From the NCBI GenBank assembly GCA_001969505.1, contig LSSK01001953.1, forward strand, positions 1 to 27,004: a stretch of DNA of 27,004 nucleotides, written 5' to 3'. This document shows positions 8,925-17,128 of the stretch, piece by piece. Position 1 is the first letter of the stretch; each line of letters starts with the position of its first letter. The notes under the pieces were generated by a model. That model saw only the letters and a list, made by a program, of their open reading frames with translations, searched no databases and was not told the origin of the DNA. The DNA is from Zancudomyces culisetae. Its lineage: Eukaryota; Kickxellomycota; Harpellomycetes; Harpellales; Legeriomycetaceae. Both the position numbers and the translations under genes were made by a program.

Positions 8925-9331
8925 TGTTATATTTTTTTATGTAGTATCTGATCAGTACGTTTGAGTAGCCTGCTGTTTAATTCAGCTACTTCTGGTTCCG
9001 GTTGTGTAGCTAGTATCTTAACCGTGTATGCTTGTTTATGTTTTAATTATTATATTTATACTTAGATACTTATACTATTAATCTTGATTTTGTTTATTTA
9101 CGATAGTGCTATTAGGTAATAAGAATAAAACTAATAGATATTGATTATGTAAAAAAAGTTAGATTCAAAAAACTAATTATATATGTTGTTTTTTCTCTGC
9201 ACCCTTGTGCCATTTTTTGATATTAAATACTAAATAATTAAGAATAAAAAATAAACTATTGATAGGTGTTCGATTGGATAAAAAAAAACCTTTCGGAAAA
9301 AAATCCAACACGAACATTTCGCTATATGACA
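8925..9331 (-). mobile_element. Solo LTR-like unit (family not seen elsewhere in the window)
   Basis: 407 bp, TGTTATATTTTT ... CTATATGACA, with exact GTCG on both sides. On the minus strand it holds a decayed form of the shared block (TTGGATTTTTTTCCG then AAAGGTTTTTTTTTATCC), which suggests minus sense. Confidence 0.7.
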
Positions 9332-9335
9332 GTCG

Positions 9336-9709
9336 TGTCGTGAATTTTAATCACCACAATTTATAATTTTTTCCCACTGGGTTTTTAATAAATTGCTAAG
9401 ATGGTTAGATTAAATTCACGTTACATTCCCGTAAATCCGCATGACAAAGCATTTCAGATGGATCGACAGTTGAGAAAATCATCCCCAACACGTTTATAAA
9501 TTTTAATGACTGGATTTACAATTTTAGCTTATGTTTCATTTACTTGTTTCAGATTATTATTATTTCACATGTTATCATGTAATTTCTATGATTAAGGTAT
9601 TTTATTAGGATAATAATTTTTACAGAATTTATATTAAGATTTAGTATTTCTAAAATAAAACAACATCAGTTCTCAAATACAGTTTTACTTATACTATATT
9701 TATACGACA
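9336..9709 (+). mobile_element. Solo LTR, family D (copy 1)
   Basis: 374 bp, TGTCGTGAATTTTAATCACC ... TTTATACGACA. GTCG precedes it. The spacer after it is decayed (TTG). It contains TTTTTTCCCACTGGGTTTTT about 50 bp from the start, as do the copies at 19926 and 24616. It lacks the clear 26-bp repeats of the other two copies. Confidence 0.7.
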
Positions 9710-9712
9710 TTG

Positions 9713-9966
9713 TGTTGTGTGTTGCCATGTTTAACGTCCCATTTAGTGTTTTTTACACCAAAAATCACACGGGACGGGTCATTTTACTTACCATTTACTA
9801 TATGCTGCGAATTATTATATAGTACTTTGGATATTGCAAAAGAGGACATTTATTTAGTTAAACAAAAATTTCAATTTTATACAATAAAATCTACAAAAAA
9901 TCTAACTAAAAATTACAAAACACAATTAACCAGTGGAAATGTTTCACCTATTGTAGGCATACAACA
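9713..9966. mobile_element. Solo LTR-like unit, family E (copy 1)
   Basis: About 254 bp, from TGTTGTGTGTTGCCATG to GGCATACAACA. A near-identical copy is at 20423-20672. It has the hairpin AACGTCCC ... GGGACGGGTC near its TG end. The spacers are three bases (TTG, GTC), taken as worn target duplications. Confidence 0.75.
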
Positions 9967-9969
9967 GTC

Positions 9970-10518
9970 TGTTATCAAAAGCATAGATTGACAGCTTTTG
10001 TTTATCAATTAGTTGGAACTATTATAGTAATTATACTATGTACTATTTTATTATAAGTTTTCACTATAATACTATCTGTTCCTGTGTAGAACCAACTTTA
10101 TTAAATTGATGTTTTTTCTTTCTAGGTCTTTTAAACAACCTATTTATACAAAATTCAAATACTAATAGAAATTAATTTATACTAATAAACTACTTTTTTT
10201 TCTTTCTTATCATGTCATAGAAAAACCATAAAGATAAAAAAACTATACATGATTCCTACAAATAAATAAACATATGCAAACATTCATGATTTGCATAAAC
10301 AAATACTACTTAAAATATACTAATAAAATATGCACAGACTACTTCTGTGTTTACTAATAATAAATAAATATGTGTAAACTACAAACAAATATTACAATTA
10401 AGTCAAACAATTAAGTATAATATGATAAATAATAAATATTTACAAGAAAATATCATAAAATCATATAAATATTTATATAAATGATAAACATATAGGTATG
10501 TTTACTCATTATATAACA
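9970..10518. mobile_element. Solo LTR-like unit, family F (copy 1)
   Basis: About 549 bp, ending ATTATATAACA. From TTTATCAATTAG on it resembles the unit at 20914. The first 24 bases (TGTTATC ... TTGACA at 9970-9993) look like a separate stub with its own TG and CA ends, so the true left end may be near 9997. Confidence 0.6.
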
Positions 10519-10789
10519 TGTTAGTCGTGTAGTAGAAATGTTTTACGTCCTACTTGAAAGCTATTGGCTTCCAAGAACTACACGAGACGGGCCGCTAATA
10601 GTTAATATTTGTAAATATTTATATGTACTATTATTTTATTCAAGAGACGACAAATTTATTTAACTAAAAATTTCATTGATTTAAATACTACAAAATCAAC
10701 TACAAAAACTATTTAATAAATAACCAATAAAATAACACTATTAATTACAATAGATGAGAAATCTATAACGTATAATATTTTATACGACA
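10519..10789. mobile_element. Solo LTR-like unit, family H (relative of G)
   Basis: 271 bp, TGTTAGTCGTGTAGTAG ... TTATACGACA. Its first part aligns with family G (GTCGTGTAGT, then A..ATG) and has the same hairpin (CTACTTG ... CCAAG.ACTACACG). No spacer remains on either side. An alternative start at 10528 would leave an exact GTCG before it. Confidence 0.65.
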
Positions 10790-11117
10790 TGTTAATGAAT
10801 AAAAAGTATTGTTATATCTTTTAATTAGGTTTACTATATCGTATTTATTTTTAATACTAATATTAAACTTTTACTAGAATAGACTGTTTTTCTAATTGTG
10901 AATAAAGATGTTTTTATTTTTTCTTCCAAGTGGGAGCTTCATTTAACCCCCAAAATATTTGACTAATTAAACTAAAATAACTAACTAATAAAAAACTATT
11001 GGACAAAACCACAAGGGGAAAAAGGTCCAATCTAAACATATAAAAATAACTAAAAATAACTTAAATAAAACCGGGGACTAATTCCCCTTATGCTTCTAAT
11101 CGTATTTCTATACGACA
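10790..11117 (-). mobile_element. Solo LTR, family J (copy 1)
   Basis: 328 bp. On the minus strand it starts TGTCGTATAGAAATACGAT and contains TTGGACCTTTTTCCCC, GTGG, TTTTGTCCAA, then GGGGGTTAAA. The second copy, in opposite orientation, is at 24621-24952. Confidence 0.75.
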
Positions 11118-11120
11118 TCG

Positions 11121-11351
11121 TGTCGTCTAGTGAAAATGCTTAACCTCCTACTTGGTAACTTTCGCTACCAAGTACTACACGGGACGGGTCAATTTCAATA
11201 TATATAAATTTATTATACTATTATTTATCTGTGGAAAAGAACAATTTTTAATTAAATCCATTCAAACATATTTATACTAATTCTATAAAATACTAAATAA
11301 AACTAACCAATAAAATTGGGACAACTCTTCAGTATAGTTTACTATACGACA
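11121..11351. mobile_element. Solo LTR, family G (copy 1)
   Basis: 231 bp, TGTCGTCTAGTGAAAATGC ... TTACTATACGACA. It closely matches 18900-19133. The hairpin CTACTTGGTA..GCTACCAAGTA is perfect in its core. Spacer TCG precedes it, and exact GTCG follows. Confidence 0.8.
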
Positions 11352-11355
11352 GTCG

Positions 11356-11738
11356 TGTAATATTTTATTTATTATTTAAAATATTTTATACACGTTATGG
11401 GTAATAAGTGTCTAAACACCTTGCTATTTACTCTCAAGAGAGAGTTTAAACTATCTTGTTGCGTAACTAACAATTATGGAGGTGTAGACAGTCTTTTGTT
11501 ATATTATACTATATATTTATTCCTCTTATAAAATATATATTATATTAACTTATATGTATAATTATTTCTATACAAAACTGATAACAAAAGAACCTACTAT
11601 CAGAGAAGTCAGATAAAACCCTCTTCGGGAGAAAAGTCCAATCTTCTCACACGTTTATAATAACTAATAAATAATAAACGAGAAACTGGTATTACCTAAT
11701 ATTGTAGTCCAGGGGTAATCACGCCAATTTTATATGGA
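11356..11738 (-). mobile_element. Solo LTR-like unit, family N (copy 1)
   Basis: 383 bp between two exact GTCG words. The right end reads TATATGGA instead of TATATGACA, a small deletion. The minus strand carries GATTGGACTTTTCTCCC then GGGTTTTATC. It is distantly similar to 17129-17538. Confidence 0.65.
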
Positions 11739-11742
11739 GTCG

Positions 11743-12108
11743 TGTTAACGAATTTGTATGTTTATATAGAAAATCCGTTTATTTAATAGTTATGTTGGTT
11801 TTTAGGGATATATGTGGCGTAGAATCTACTTGTGGCTTAGATTAATGGGCTCACTTAATCCGTCATAATGATCTTAAAAAATATCTACTAATGGCTAAAT
11901 ACTGCAAACTCTTAGTATATGTGTTTATTTTCTAAAAAGATAAGATAAGAACCAAAACTTGCTATCGAAATTTCTCACTAAAAAAACCTAACAAAAATTG
12001 CCAAGGAAAAAAGCGTCCAATTTCTAAATTAATTTTGATTACGTATTTCCATTGAATTTCTTCAATTTCCATACACTATTTTTATAAAGTATAAAATATT
12101 ATACGACA
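11743..12108 (-). mobile_element. Solo LTR-like unit, single copy in this window
   Basis: 366 bp, TGTTAACGAATTTG ... ATTATACGACA, preceded by GTCG and followed by GTG. A worn version of the shared hairpin block is on the minus strand near 12000-12030. Confidence 0.6.
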
Positions 12109-12111
12109 GTG

Positions 12112-12297
12112 TGTCGTACTTATTTTACGACTTTAATAATTTACTATATATTTTATACAATTTAACGATTTACCATAACAATCGTCGAACAATCTAATAT
12201 TCGCTTCGTCCTATTGTTTATTATATTGTTTAATTTAGTATAATAAGCTAGATTTTATTATTTTTTCTACTTTTTATAGCGAAAGGGAAAATATTAT
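12112..12297. mobile_element. Truncated LTR-like unit, outer edge of the tRNA-Val stack
   Basis: It begins TGTCGTACTTATTTTACGAC after a GTG spacer, but no CA end is visible before the next segment starts at 12298. It is probably an LTR cut off at its right side. Confidence 0.4.
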
Positions 12298-12400
12298 TGT
12301 CAAGATCTGGAGTCTGGAGAGTTATATTTATTATTATTGAAGTTTATTGAATGAATGTATACAAGATACTAGATACTGAATCCAAGACAGGAAAATTGTA

Positions 12401-12411
12401 CCCTTTTTATA
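12401..12411 (-). promoter_or_regulatory. TATA box of family V LTR
   Basis: TATAAAAAGGG on the minus strand, about 200 bp downstream of the heat-shock arrays and about 55 bp before the poly(A) signal. Confidence 0.55.
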
Positions 12412-12605
12412 CTTTTTTCCACGCCTTGGGTTTAGAATAAAACCACTATGAAAACTGCGGAATAGCTAAAAATGCAAGCTAAAGAAAAACGTGTTTGATT
12501 ACTAATCCAATTTGATTATTAATCAAACAAAAATCAATTTCGAATGCTATAAAATTAAACTTGTGAAAATTATTACGTAAGAAAAATTATTAAATTATGA
12601 GAATT

Positions 12606-12638
12606 TTCGGAAATGTTCTAGAATGTTGGGGAACTTTC
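12606..12638 (-). promoter_or_regulatory. Heat-shock-element array 1
   Basis: Seven alternating TTC/GAA half-sites in exact 5-bp phase at 12606, 12611, 12616, 12621, 12626, 12631 and 12636. Five are perfect; two are one-base variants (AAA, TTG). This is the binding pattern of trimeric heat-shock factor. Confidence 0.7.
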
Positions 12639-12666
12639 TAAACAATACTGCAGAATAAATGAACGA

Positions 12667-12694
12667 TTCTAGAACGTTTTCGAACATTCTAGAA
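12667..12694 (-). promoter_or_regulatory. Heat-shock-element array 2
   Basis: Six alternating half-sites in exact 5-bp phase at 12667, 12672, 12677, 12682, 12687 and 12692 (TTC, GAA, TTT, GAA, TTC, GAA). Only one differs from consensus, and by one base. It starts 29 bp from array 1. Confidence 0.75.
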
Positions 12695-13888
12695 TCACTT
12701 CATGACAGGTAGGCTTACAATAACATCCATGGAAATGGAAGTCCAAGGTTTTTTGTGAATAGGTCAAGGTTGTAGTTGACCAAAAGGTTTATGTCTAATA
12801 TGTTTGCATCTATTACGTTGATTGCATGTTGTTACATACTCCTTGATAAACTTGTTCATATTAGGCCAATAAAAGTTTTTTGAGATTAATTCCAACGTTT
12901 TAGTCTGACCATAGTGTTCAGCAGTAGGTGAATCATGGTAATTTATAAGTATTTGAAACTTAATAATATTGTTTTCTGGTACGTATATTGTATTTATATA
13001 CTAGCAGCCTATCTTTACACTAAAGTTTTTTAAATAATTATATTAAGTATATTTGTATGGTTGTTATGTAAGAAATCAAATTCCATTCTCGAGTTTTTGT
13101 CAATGTTGTGAGCATTTTTAATGCGAATAGTAATACTATCAATTGGTTTGGAGTCAATCGTAGCCGAAAGTATCAGTTGTCCAGGTTTTAGTAAGGTATG
13201 TAGGAATTGTATGGTGTTATCTCCCTCTTTTGGAAAATGGACTGGTCGACGAGAAAGAGCGTCGGATTTTCGATTTTTAGATCCTGGGGTATATTTAATA
13301 ATAAAATTGTAGTTTCCTAGTAGTTCTACCCATCGAGCCTATCGACTGTTCAACGACTTAGTTGATGTAAAATATTCTAGATTCTTGTGATCCGTTATAA
13401 CTGTAATCTGATATTGAGCTCACTCTAGGTATGCTCGTCATACTTTAAAGGCCTCGACGATTGCGAGCATGTCTTTGTCATAGATTTCATAATTTATTTC
13501 TGCTGAATGTAATAATCGAGAATAGAACACAATTGGGTGAGAAAATTATCTTCACATTTTTGTTGGATGACTCCGCCTATGGCAAAGCCAGACGCGTCTG
13601 TTTCAATAGTAACAGGTAAGGTAGGGTTAAAGTATCTTAATTTGGGTGCTGAAGTAAATGCTGCTTTAAGGTTATCATATGCTAGTTGAGCTTGATTTGA
13701 CCAATTCCAATTTGTATCTTTTTGCAGTAATTTTGTTATTGGTGTCACTATTGCAAAGAAATTTTTTATAAACCTGCTATAAATTTTTGCAAAAACTATA
13801 AAGCATTGATCTCTTTTATATTTGTTGGTGTTGGCCATGAATTTACAGCATTAGTCTTTGCTGGGTACATCGTTACTCCTTGTGCTGA

Positions 13889-14276
13889 TGTCAGGACTTG
13901 ACACTAAGTACTATATGTATTAACTATGCTATGATTTAATTAATAAAAACTATGAGATGAATAGTATTTTAATGCTAAAGTTTCCTATAGCAATAAAATC
14001 CATGTCTTTATATAGTTTTAAAATATACAAAATTAATTGTAAAACATTATTTAAACTATACTTAAACTATAACTTAAAAACTAAATAATCATAACTGTCA
14101 ACTCCACAGTTTACATTTAATAATTTGGGGTATAACCAAATTATTTAATATTAATTCTTCTCCATATATTATTAATTTGGAGTAAGAATTAAAGCGGTGA
14201 AAATGTTAATACATTGAACATTTGCTATTTTTGATATGGTATTAAAAATAGAATAATTCATGAATGGATCAATACA
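13889..14276 (+). mobile_element. Solo LTR, family L (copy 1)
   Basis: 388 bp, TGTCAGGACTTGACAC ... GGATCAATACA, with perfect 5-bp duplication GCTGA at 13884-13888 and 14277-14281. It sits between the RT palm and connection parts of the old pol. The first 15 bases form a near-perfect palindrome. Orientation is given relative to the copy at 26825. Confidence 0.9.
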
Positions 14277-14626
14277 GCTGATACAATATTTCCCTGAAAT
14301 TCCATACTGTTTTTGTGAAACTGTATTATTCCAGTTTTATGTAGAGTGGATATTTACGTAGACTTGATAAAATAGGTTTAACGTATATCATGGTCTACGA
14401 AATTGAAACTGTAAATTCCGATATCATCTAAATAAACTAAATCAAATTTATCCAAGCAATCTGGGAGTGCGTCGTTCGATAGGTGATTAAAAGATGCTGG
14501 CGCGTTACATAATCCAAACGATATACTTGATATTCGTGGTGAACATATTTTGTCTTAAATGCGGTTTTCTATTCATCGCCATCGGCAAATCGAATCTAAA
14601 TGCACGCGCCTTTTAGGTCAACTTAC

Positions 14627-15086
14627 TGTTAGAACTAGATTTATTTTATTTATTGAACTTGATTTCGAAAAATATTAACTTTATTAAACTAAAGAGAATA
14701 TTTTTCACTGACGATTTCCACAACGAATTTCGTTGGGTTTATATTCTTTTTCGTCAGCAAAAATTTCATGAAATAAACCTAGGTAGCAAGACCTTGTTTA
14801 TCGAAGAAAAAATATTTTCTTACTTCGATAAACATTCAAGGAGTTTGACCCTTGATTAGTTTCATGATTTTCAATGTTGGGGTTTAGTTCAACATTGTGT
14901 TGTTTTGGTTTATATAAAATATAAACAGTTACTAAAAATCGAATTGTTAATAAATTAATTTCATGATTACCTAAATCAATTTATGTAACTTTACTAAGAT
15001 GGAAATTCAACTTACTAATTTAATTAAACTAAAATAGAAATAAAATTAATTAAAAAAAATTATAGAACTACGTTCTATTCATAACA
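14627..15086 (+). mobile_element. Solo LTR, family K (copy 1)
   Basis: 460 bp, TGTTAGAACTAG ... TATTCATAACA, with perfect 5-bp duplication CTTAC at 14622-14626 and 15087-15091, inside the RT region. It contains an A-rich hairpin with 10-12-bp arms (TTTATCGAAG ... CTTCGATAAA) and the block TTTCCACAACG..CGTTGGGTTTAT, which resembles the CCC/GGG-TTTTT block of other LTRs. Confidence 0.9.
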
Positions 15087-15324
15087 CTTACGTATAGATT
15101 TTAGCAAGTCTGAGCCAAAATATTATTTCGCCTATGAATGGCAGTGAATACGTGTTTATAATTTATATTTTAATTAATCCGCGATAATCTACACAGAGTC
15201 GTAGAGTTCATTCTTATTCTTTACGTATTTAATTGGGGCGCCAACTGGTGACAAAGAAGAGAGGATAATGCCTTATTCCAGGATATCCTTAAGGTATTCA
15301 CTAAGGGCTTTAAGTTCTGTTTCT

Positions 15325-15651
15325 TATTATGAATAAAACTAGTTCTATAATTTTATTTTACATAAACCAAAACAACCAAATGTTGAACTTAACCCCAACA
15401 TTGAAAATTATGAAACTAATCAAGGGTCAAACTCCTTGAATGTTTATCAAAGTAAGCAAATATTTTTTTTTTCGATAAACAAGGTCTTGCAACCTTGGTT
15501 ATTGTTTATGAAAATTTCTCTGACGAAAAAGAATATAAACCCAACGAAATTCGTTGTGGAAATCGTCAGTGAAAAATATTCTCTTTAGTTTAATAAAGTT
15601 AATATTTTTCTTAAATCAAGTTCTATTAATAAAATAAATCAAGTTATAACA
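15325..15651 (-). mobile_element. Solo LTR, family K (copy 2), inverted and internally deleted
   Basis: Reverse-complement copy of 14627-15086 with perfect 5-bp duplication TTTCT at 15320-15324 and 15652-15656. About 130-140 bp near its 3' end is missing, and its terminal CA (TA on the plus strand) has mutated. It lies in the upstream edge of the RT region. Confidence 0.88.
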
Positions 15652-15837
15652 TTTCTAAAAAAGAATATATGGGACCAAGCGGAGTTTGTGAGTTTGAGTT
15701 TATGAGAATAATATGATTAGGTACGAAGAGGGGGTAGTTGGTCGGAAGCTACTTTGTCAAATACAACTTTAAAATCTGTACAATCATCAGGAATTAATAC
15801 GTTCGCATTGGTATTTGATCCAGGATATACAGCTGCT

Positions 15838-16227
15838 TGTCATGATCCATTCATGACATTATTTCTATTTTTATTTGTTAAAAATAATATCAAATTACAA
15901 ATTACTAAAATTGTCACCGCTTTAATTCTTTCTACGTAAATTTGAATTATAGATTAAGGATTAATTTATAATATTTTGAGGTAATACCAAATTAGAACAA
16001 GTATTAACTATGGAGTTGACGAAATTTATAATCTAGTTAATTAGTTATAGAATAAGTATAGTTTTTTAGGAAGAATACAAGTATTTTTAAAACTTGTAAA
16101 ACTATATTAACACAAGAATTGTATTGCTATAGTTTCCTAAACAATTTAACACTTTTCATCTCATAGTATTCTATTTGAATATATCATAGTCAAGTAAACT
16201 TATATTGCTTTGTGTCAAGTCGTGCCA
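15838..16227 (-). mobile_element. Solo LTR, family L (copy 2), inverted
   Basis: 390 bp reverse-complement relative of 13889-14276, sharing GATCCATTCATGA near one end, CACCGCTTTAATTCTT inside, and a worn GACTTGACAC at the other. The flanking bases (CTGCT, GCAAT) are not a clear duplication. Confidence 0.75.
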
Positions 16228-16965
16228 GCAATTTTGATACGCATCGTAGTAGTTAATAATTTTAAGGAGAAAAGCTAAACTATCTAATAATAATCTAGGT
16301 AGTAAATCTGGCAAGAAACATCTGCTATATAACGAGACCTGAAAGGAAAAGCGGCACGTTAGCATTTCTTTACCAAATATACTCTATTATTATTATTTTA
16401 AACTATTTGTGATGATTATAGTGTTTAGTTCATATCATATGTGTTAAAACTCTCGTACCCCATATAAGATAGTATAATCTTTTTAATAATAAACTCATGT
16501 AATAATATTCACACATGATTATGTTATTAAAATATTGAATATAATCTTTTTTAAAATTTTATGTGAAATTATTTAGCCCTCAAGTATATTTCAAATATAT
16601 ATTATAATACTTATCCAAAATAGTATAATTAATACCATCGTATTAGGATACTGGTTTAAATATAATCTACCAACCTTGTTATAATATCATATTAAAATAA
16701 CGTCAATATAAATATTTTAATATTAATGTTATTTTCTCTATAATGTATATGAATGTAAATCATAAACAATATGGTATCAAAGGCAAATTAATTAAAATAA
16801 TATAACAGATATAAAAATTATCAAAATAACTTAGTGATCCAAGAACAGTGATTTACTAAATAATGTTATCATAAAGAACTTGTATATCGGAATAAAAATA
16901 AAATACTAGATAAATATCTACAAATAGAAAATATAATTAAATATATATAAACGTTAAAAAAGTTT
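16228..16965. other. AT-rich stretch without a recognised gene
   Basis: An open frame of 64 codons on the minus strand at 16171-16365 shows no recognisable motif. It could be upstream sequence of the old pol element, but nothing supports this. The rest holds only low-complexity AT-rich sequence. Confidence 0.5.
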
Positions 16966-16971
16966 AAAAAA
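16966..16971 (-). terminator. Pol III terminator of the tRNA-Thr pair
   Basis: Six T on the minus strand, three bases after the tRNA-Thr(UGU) discriminator. A second T run follows a few bases later. No T run exists between the two tRNA genes. Confidence 0.8.
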
Positions 16972-16974
16972 TTT

Positions 16975-17046
16975 TGCCTAATGGGTGGATCGAACACCCG
17001 ACCTTTGGTTTACAAGACCAACGCTCTACCACTGAGCTAATCAGGC
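16975..17046 (-). tRNA. tRNA-Thr (anticodon UGU)
   Basis: Minus-strand cloverleaf: acceptor GCCTGAT/ATTAGGC with one G-T pair, discriminator A, anticodon stem TTGGT/ACCAA with loop CTTGTAA (anticodon TGT), T arm GGGTG-TTCGATC-CACCC. Length is 72 nt, no intron. It is the downstream member of a tandem pair. Confidence 0.95.
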
Positions 17047-17052
17047 TAACAG

Positions 17053-17125
17053 TGCCTTCTGTCGGAATCGAACCGACGACCTTCTGCTTACTAGGCAGAC
17101 GCTCTGCCAACTGAGCCAAGAAGGC
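17053..17125 (-). tRNA. tRNA-Thr (anticodon AGU)
   Basis: Minus-strand cloverleaf: acceptor GCCTTCT/AGAAGGC, discriminator A, anticodon stem TCTGC/GCAGA with loop CTAGTAA (anticodon AGT), T arm GTCGG-TTCGATT-CCGAC. Length is 73 nt, no intron. It lies 6 bp upstream of tRNA-Thr(UGU), with no Pol III stop between them, so the two are probably made as one precursor. Confidence 0.95.
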
Positions 17126-17128
17126 AAT

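Larger units (their letters stand above)
12298..12717 (-). mobile_element. LTR-like segment with heat-shock-type promoter (family V)
   Basis: Read on the minus strand it starts TGTCATGAAGTGATTC and ends CCAGATCTTGACA, 420 bp. The order is that of an LTR: two heat-shock-element arrays (12667-12694, 12606-12638), a TATA box (12401-12411), an AATAAA (12343-12348), then the CA end. On its upstream side it abuts the integrase remnant of the old pol in mid-domain, so it is an insertion or a breakpoint and not that element's own 3' LTR. No target duplication was found. Confidence 0.6.
12718..15837 (-). pseudogene. Decayed Ty3/Gypsy pol, interrupted by solo LTRs
   Basis: On the minus strand, pieces of one pol gene are readable in order. 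15837-15657 holds the segment before RT (VVFDKVASDQLPP). 15319-15092 holds the RT fingers (LSPVGAPIKYV). 14626-14282 holds the palm with [10 protein letters not shown] and YLDD. 13888-13050 holds the RT end and RNase H (ETDASGFAIGG, ITDHKNLEYF, KSDALSR). 12960-12718 holds the integrase zinc finger (TAEHYGQTK, FYWPNMNKFIKEYV) and the first core aspartate (SISMD), where the gene is cut off. Stops are many. Several look like TGG to TGA or CAG to TAG changes. LTRs at 13889, 14627 and 15325 split it, and one lies at its upstream edge (15838). It is clearly divergent from the family B and M elements. Confidence 0.9.

Noticed and set aside
3335-12111. Regularly recurring GTCG/CGACA motifs as a possible CRISPR-like or satellite array
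   Set aside because: Units differ in length (223-549 bp, plus a 5-kb element) and sequence, and have retroelement ends and contents.
14627-15651. Inverted repeats suggesting a fold-back or MITE element of about 1 kb
   Set aside because: Each arm has its own perfect 5-bp duplication (CTTAC and TTTCT), and old RT sequence lies between them, so they are two independent solo LTR insertions.
16825-16860. AGTGATCCAAGAACAGTGAT as a possible remnant of a family M LTR about 115 bp from tRNA-Thr
   Set aside because: Only about 11 bases match M (GTGATCC.AGA). This is too little to separate from chance, though the distance is suggestive.
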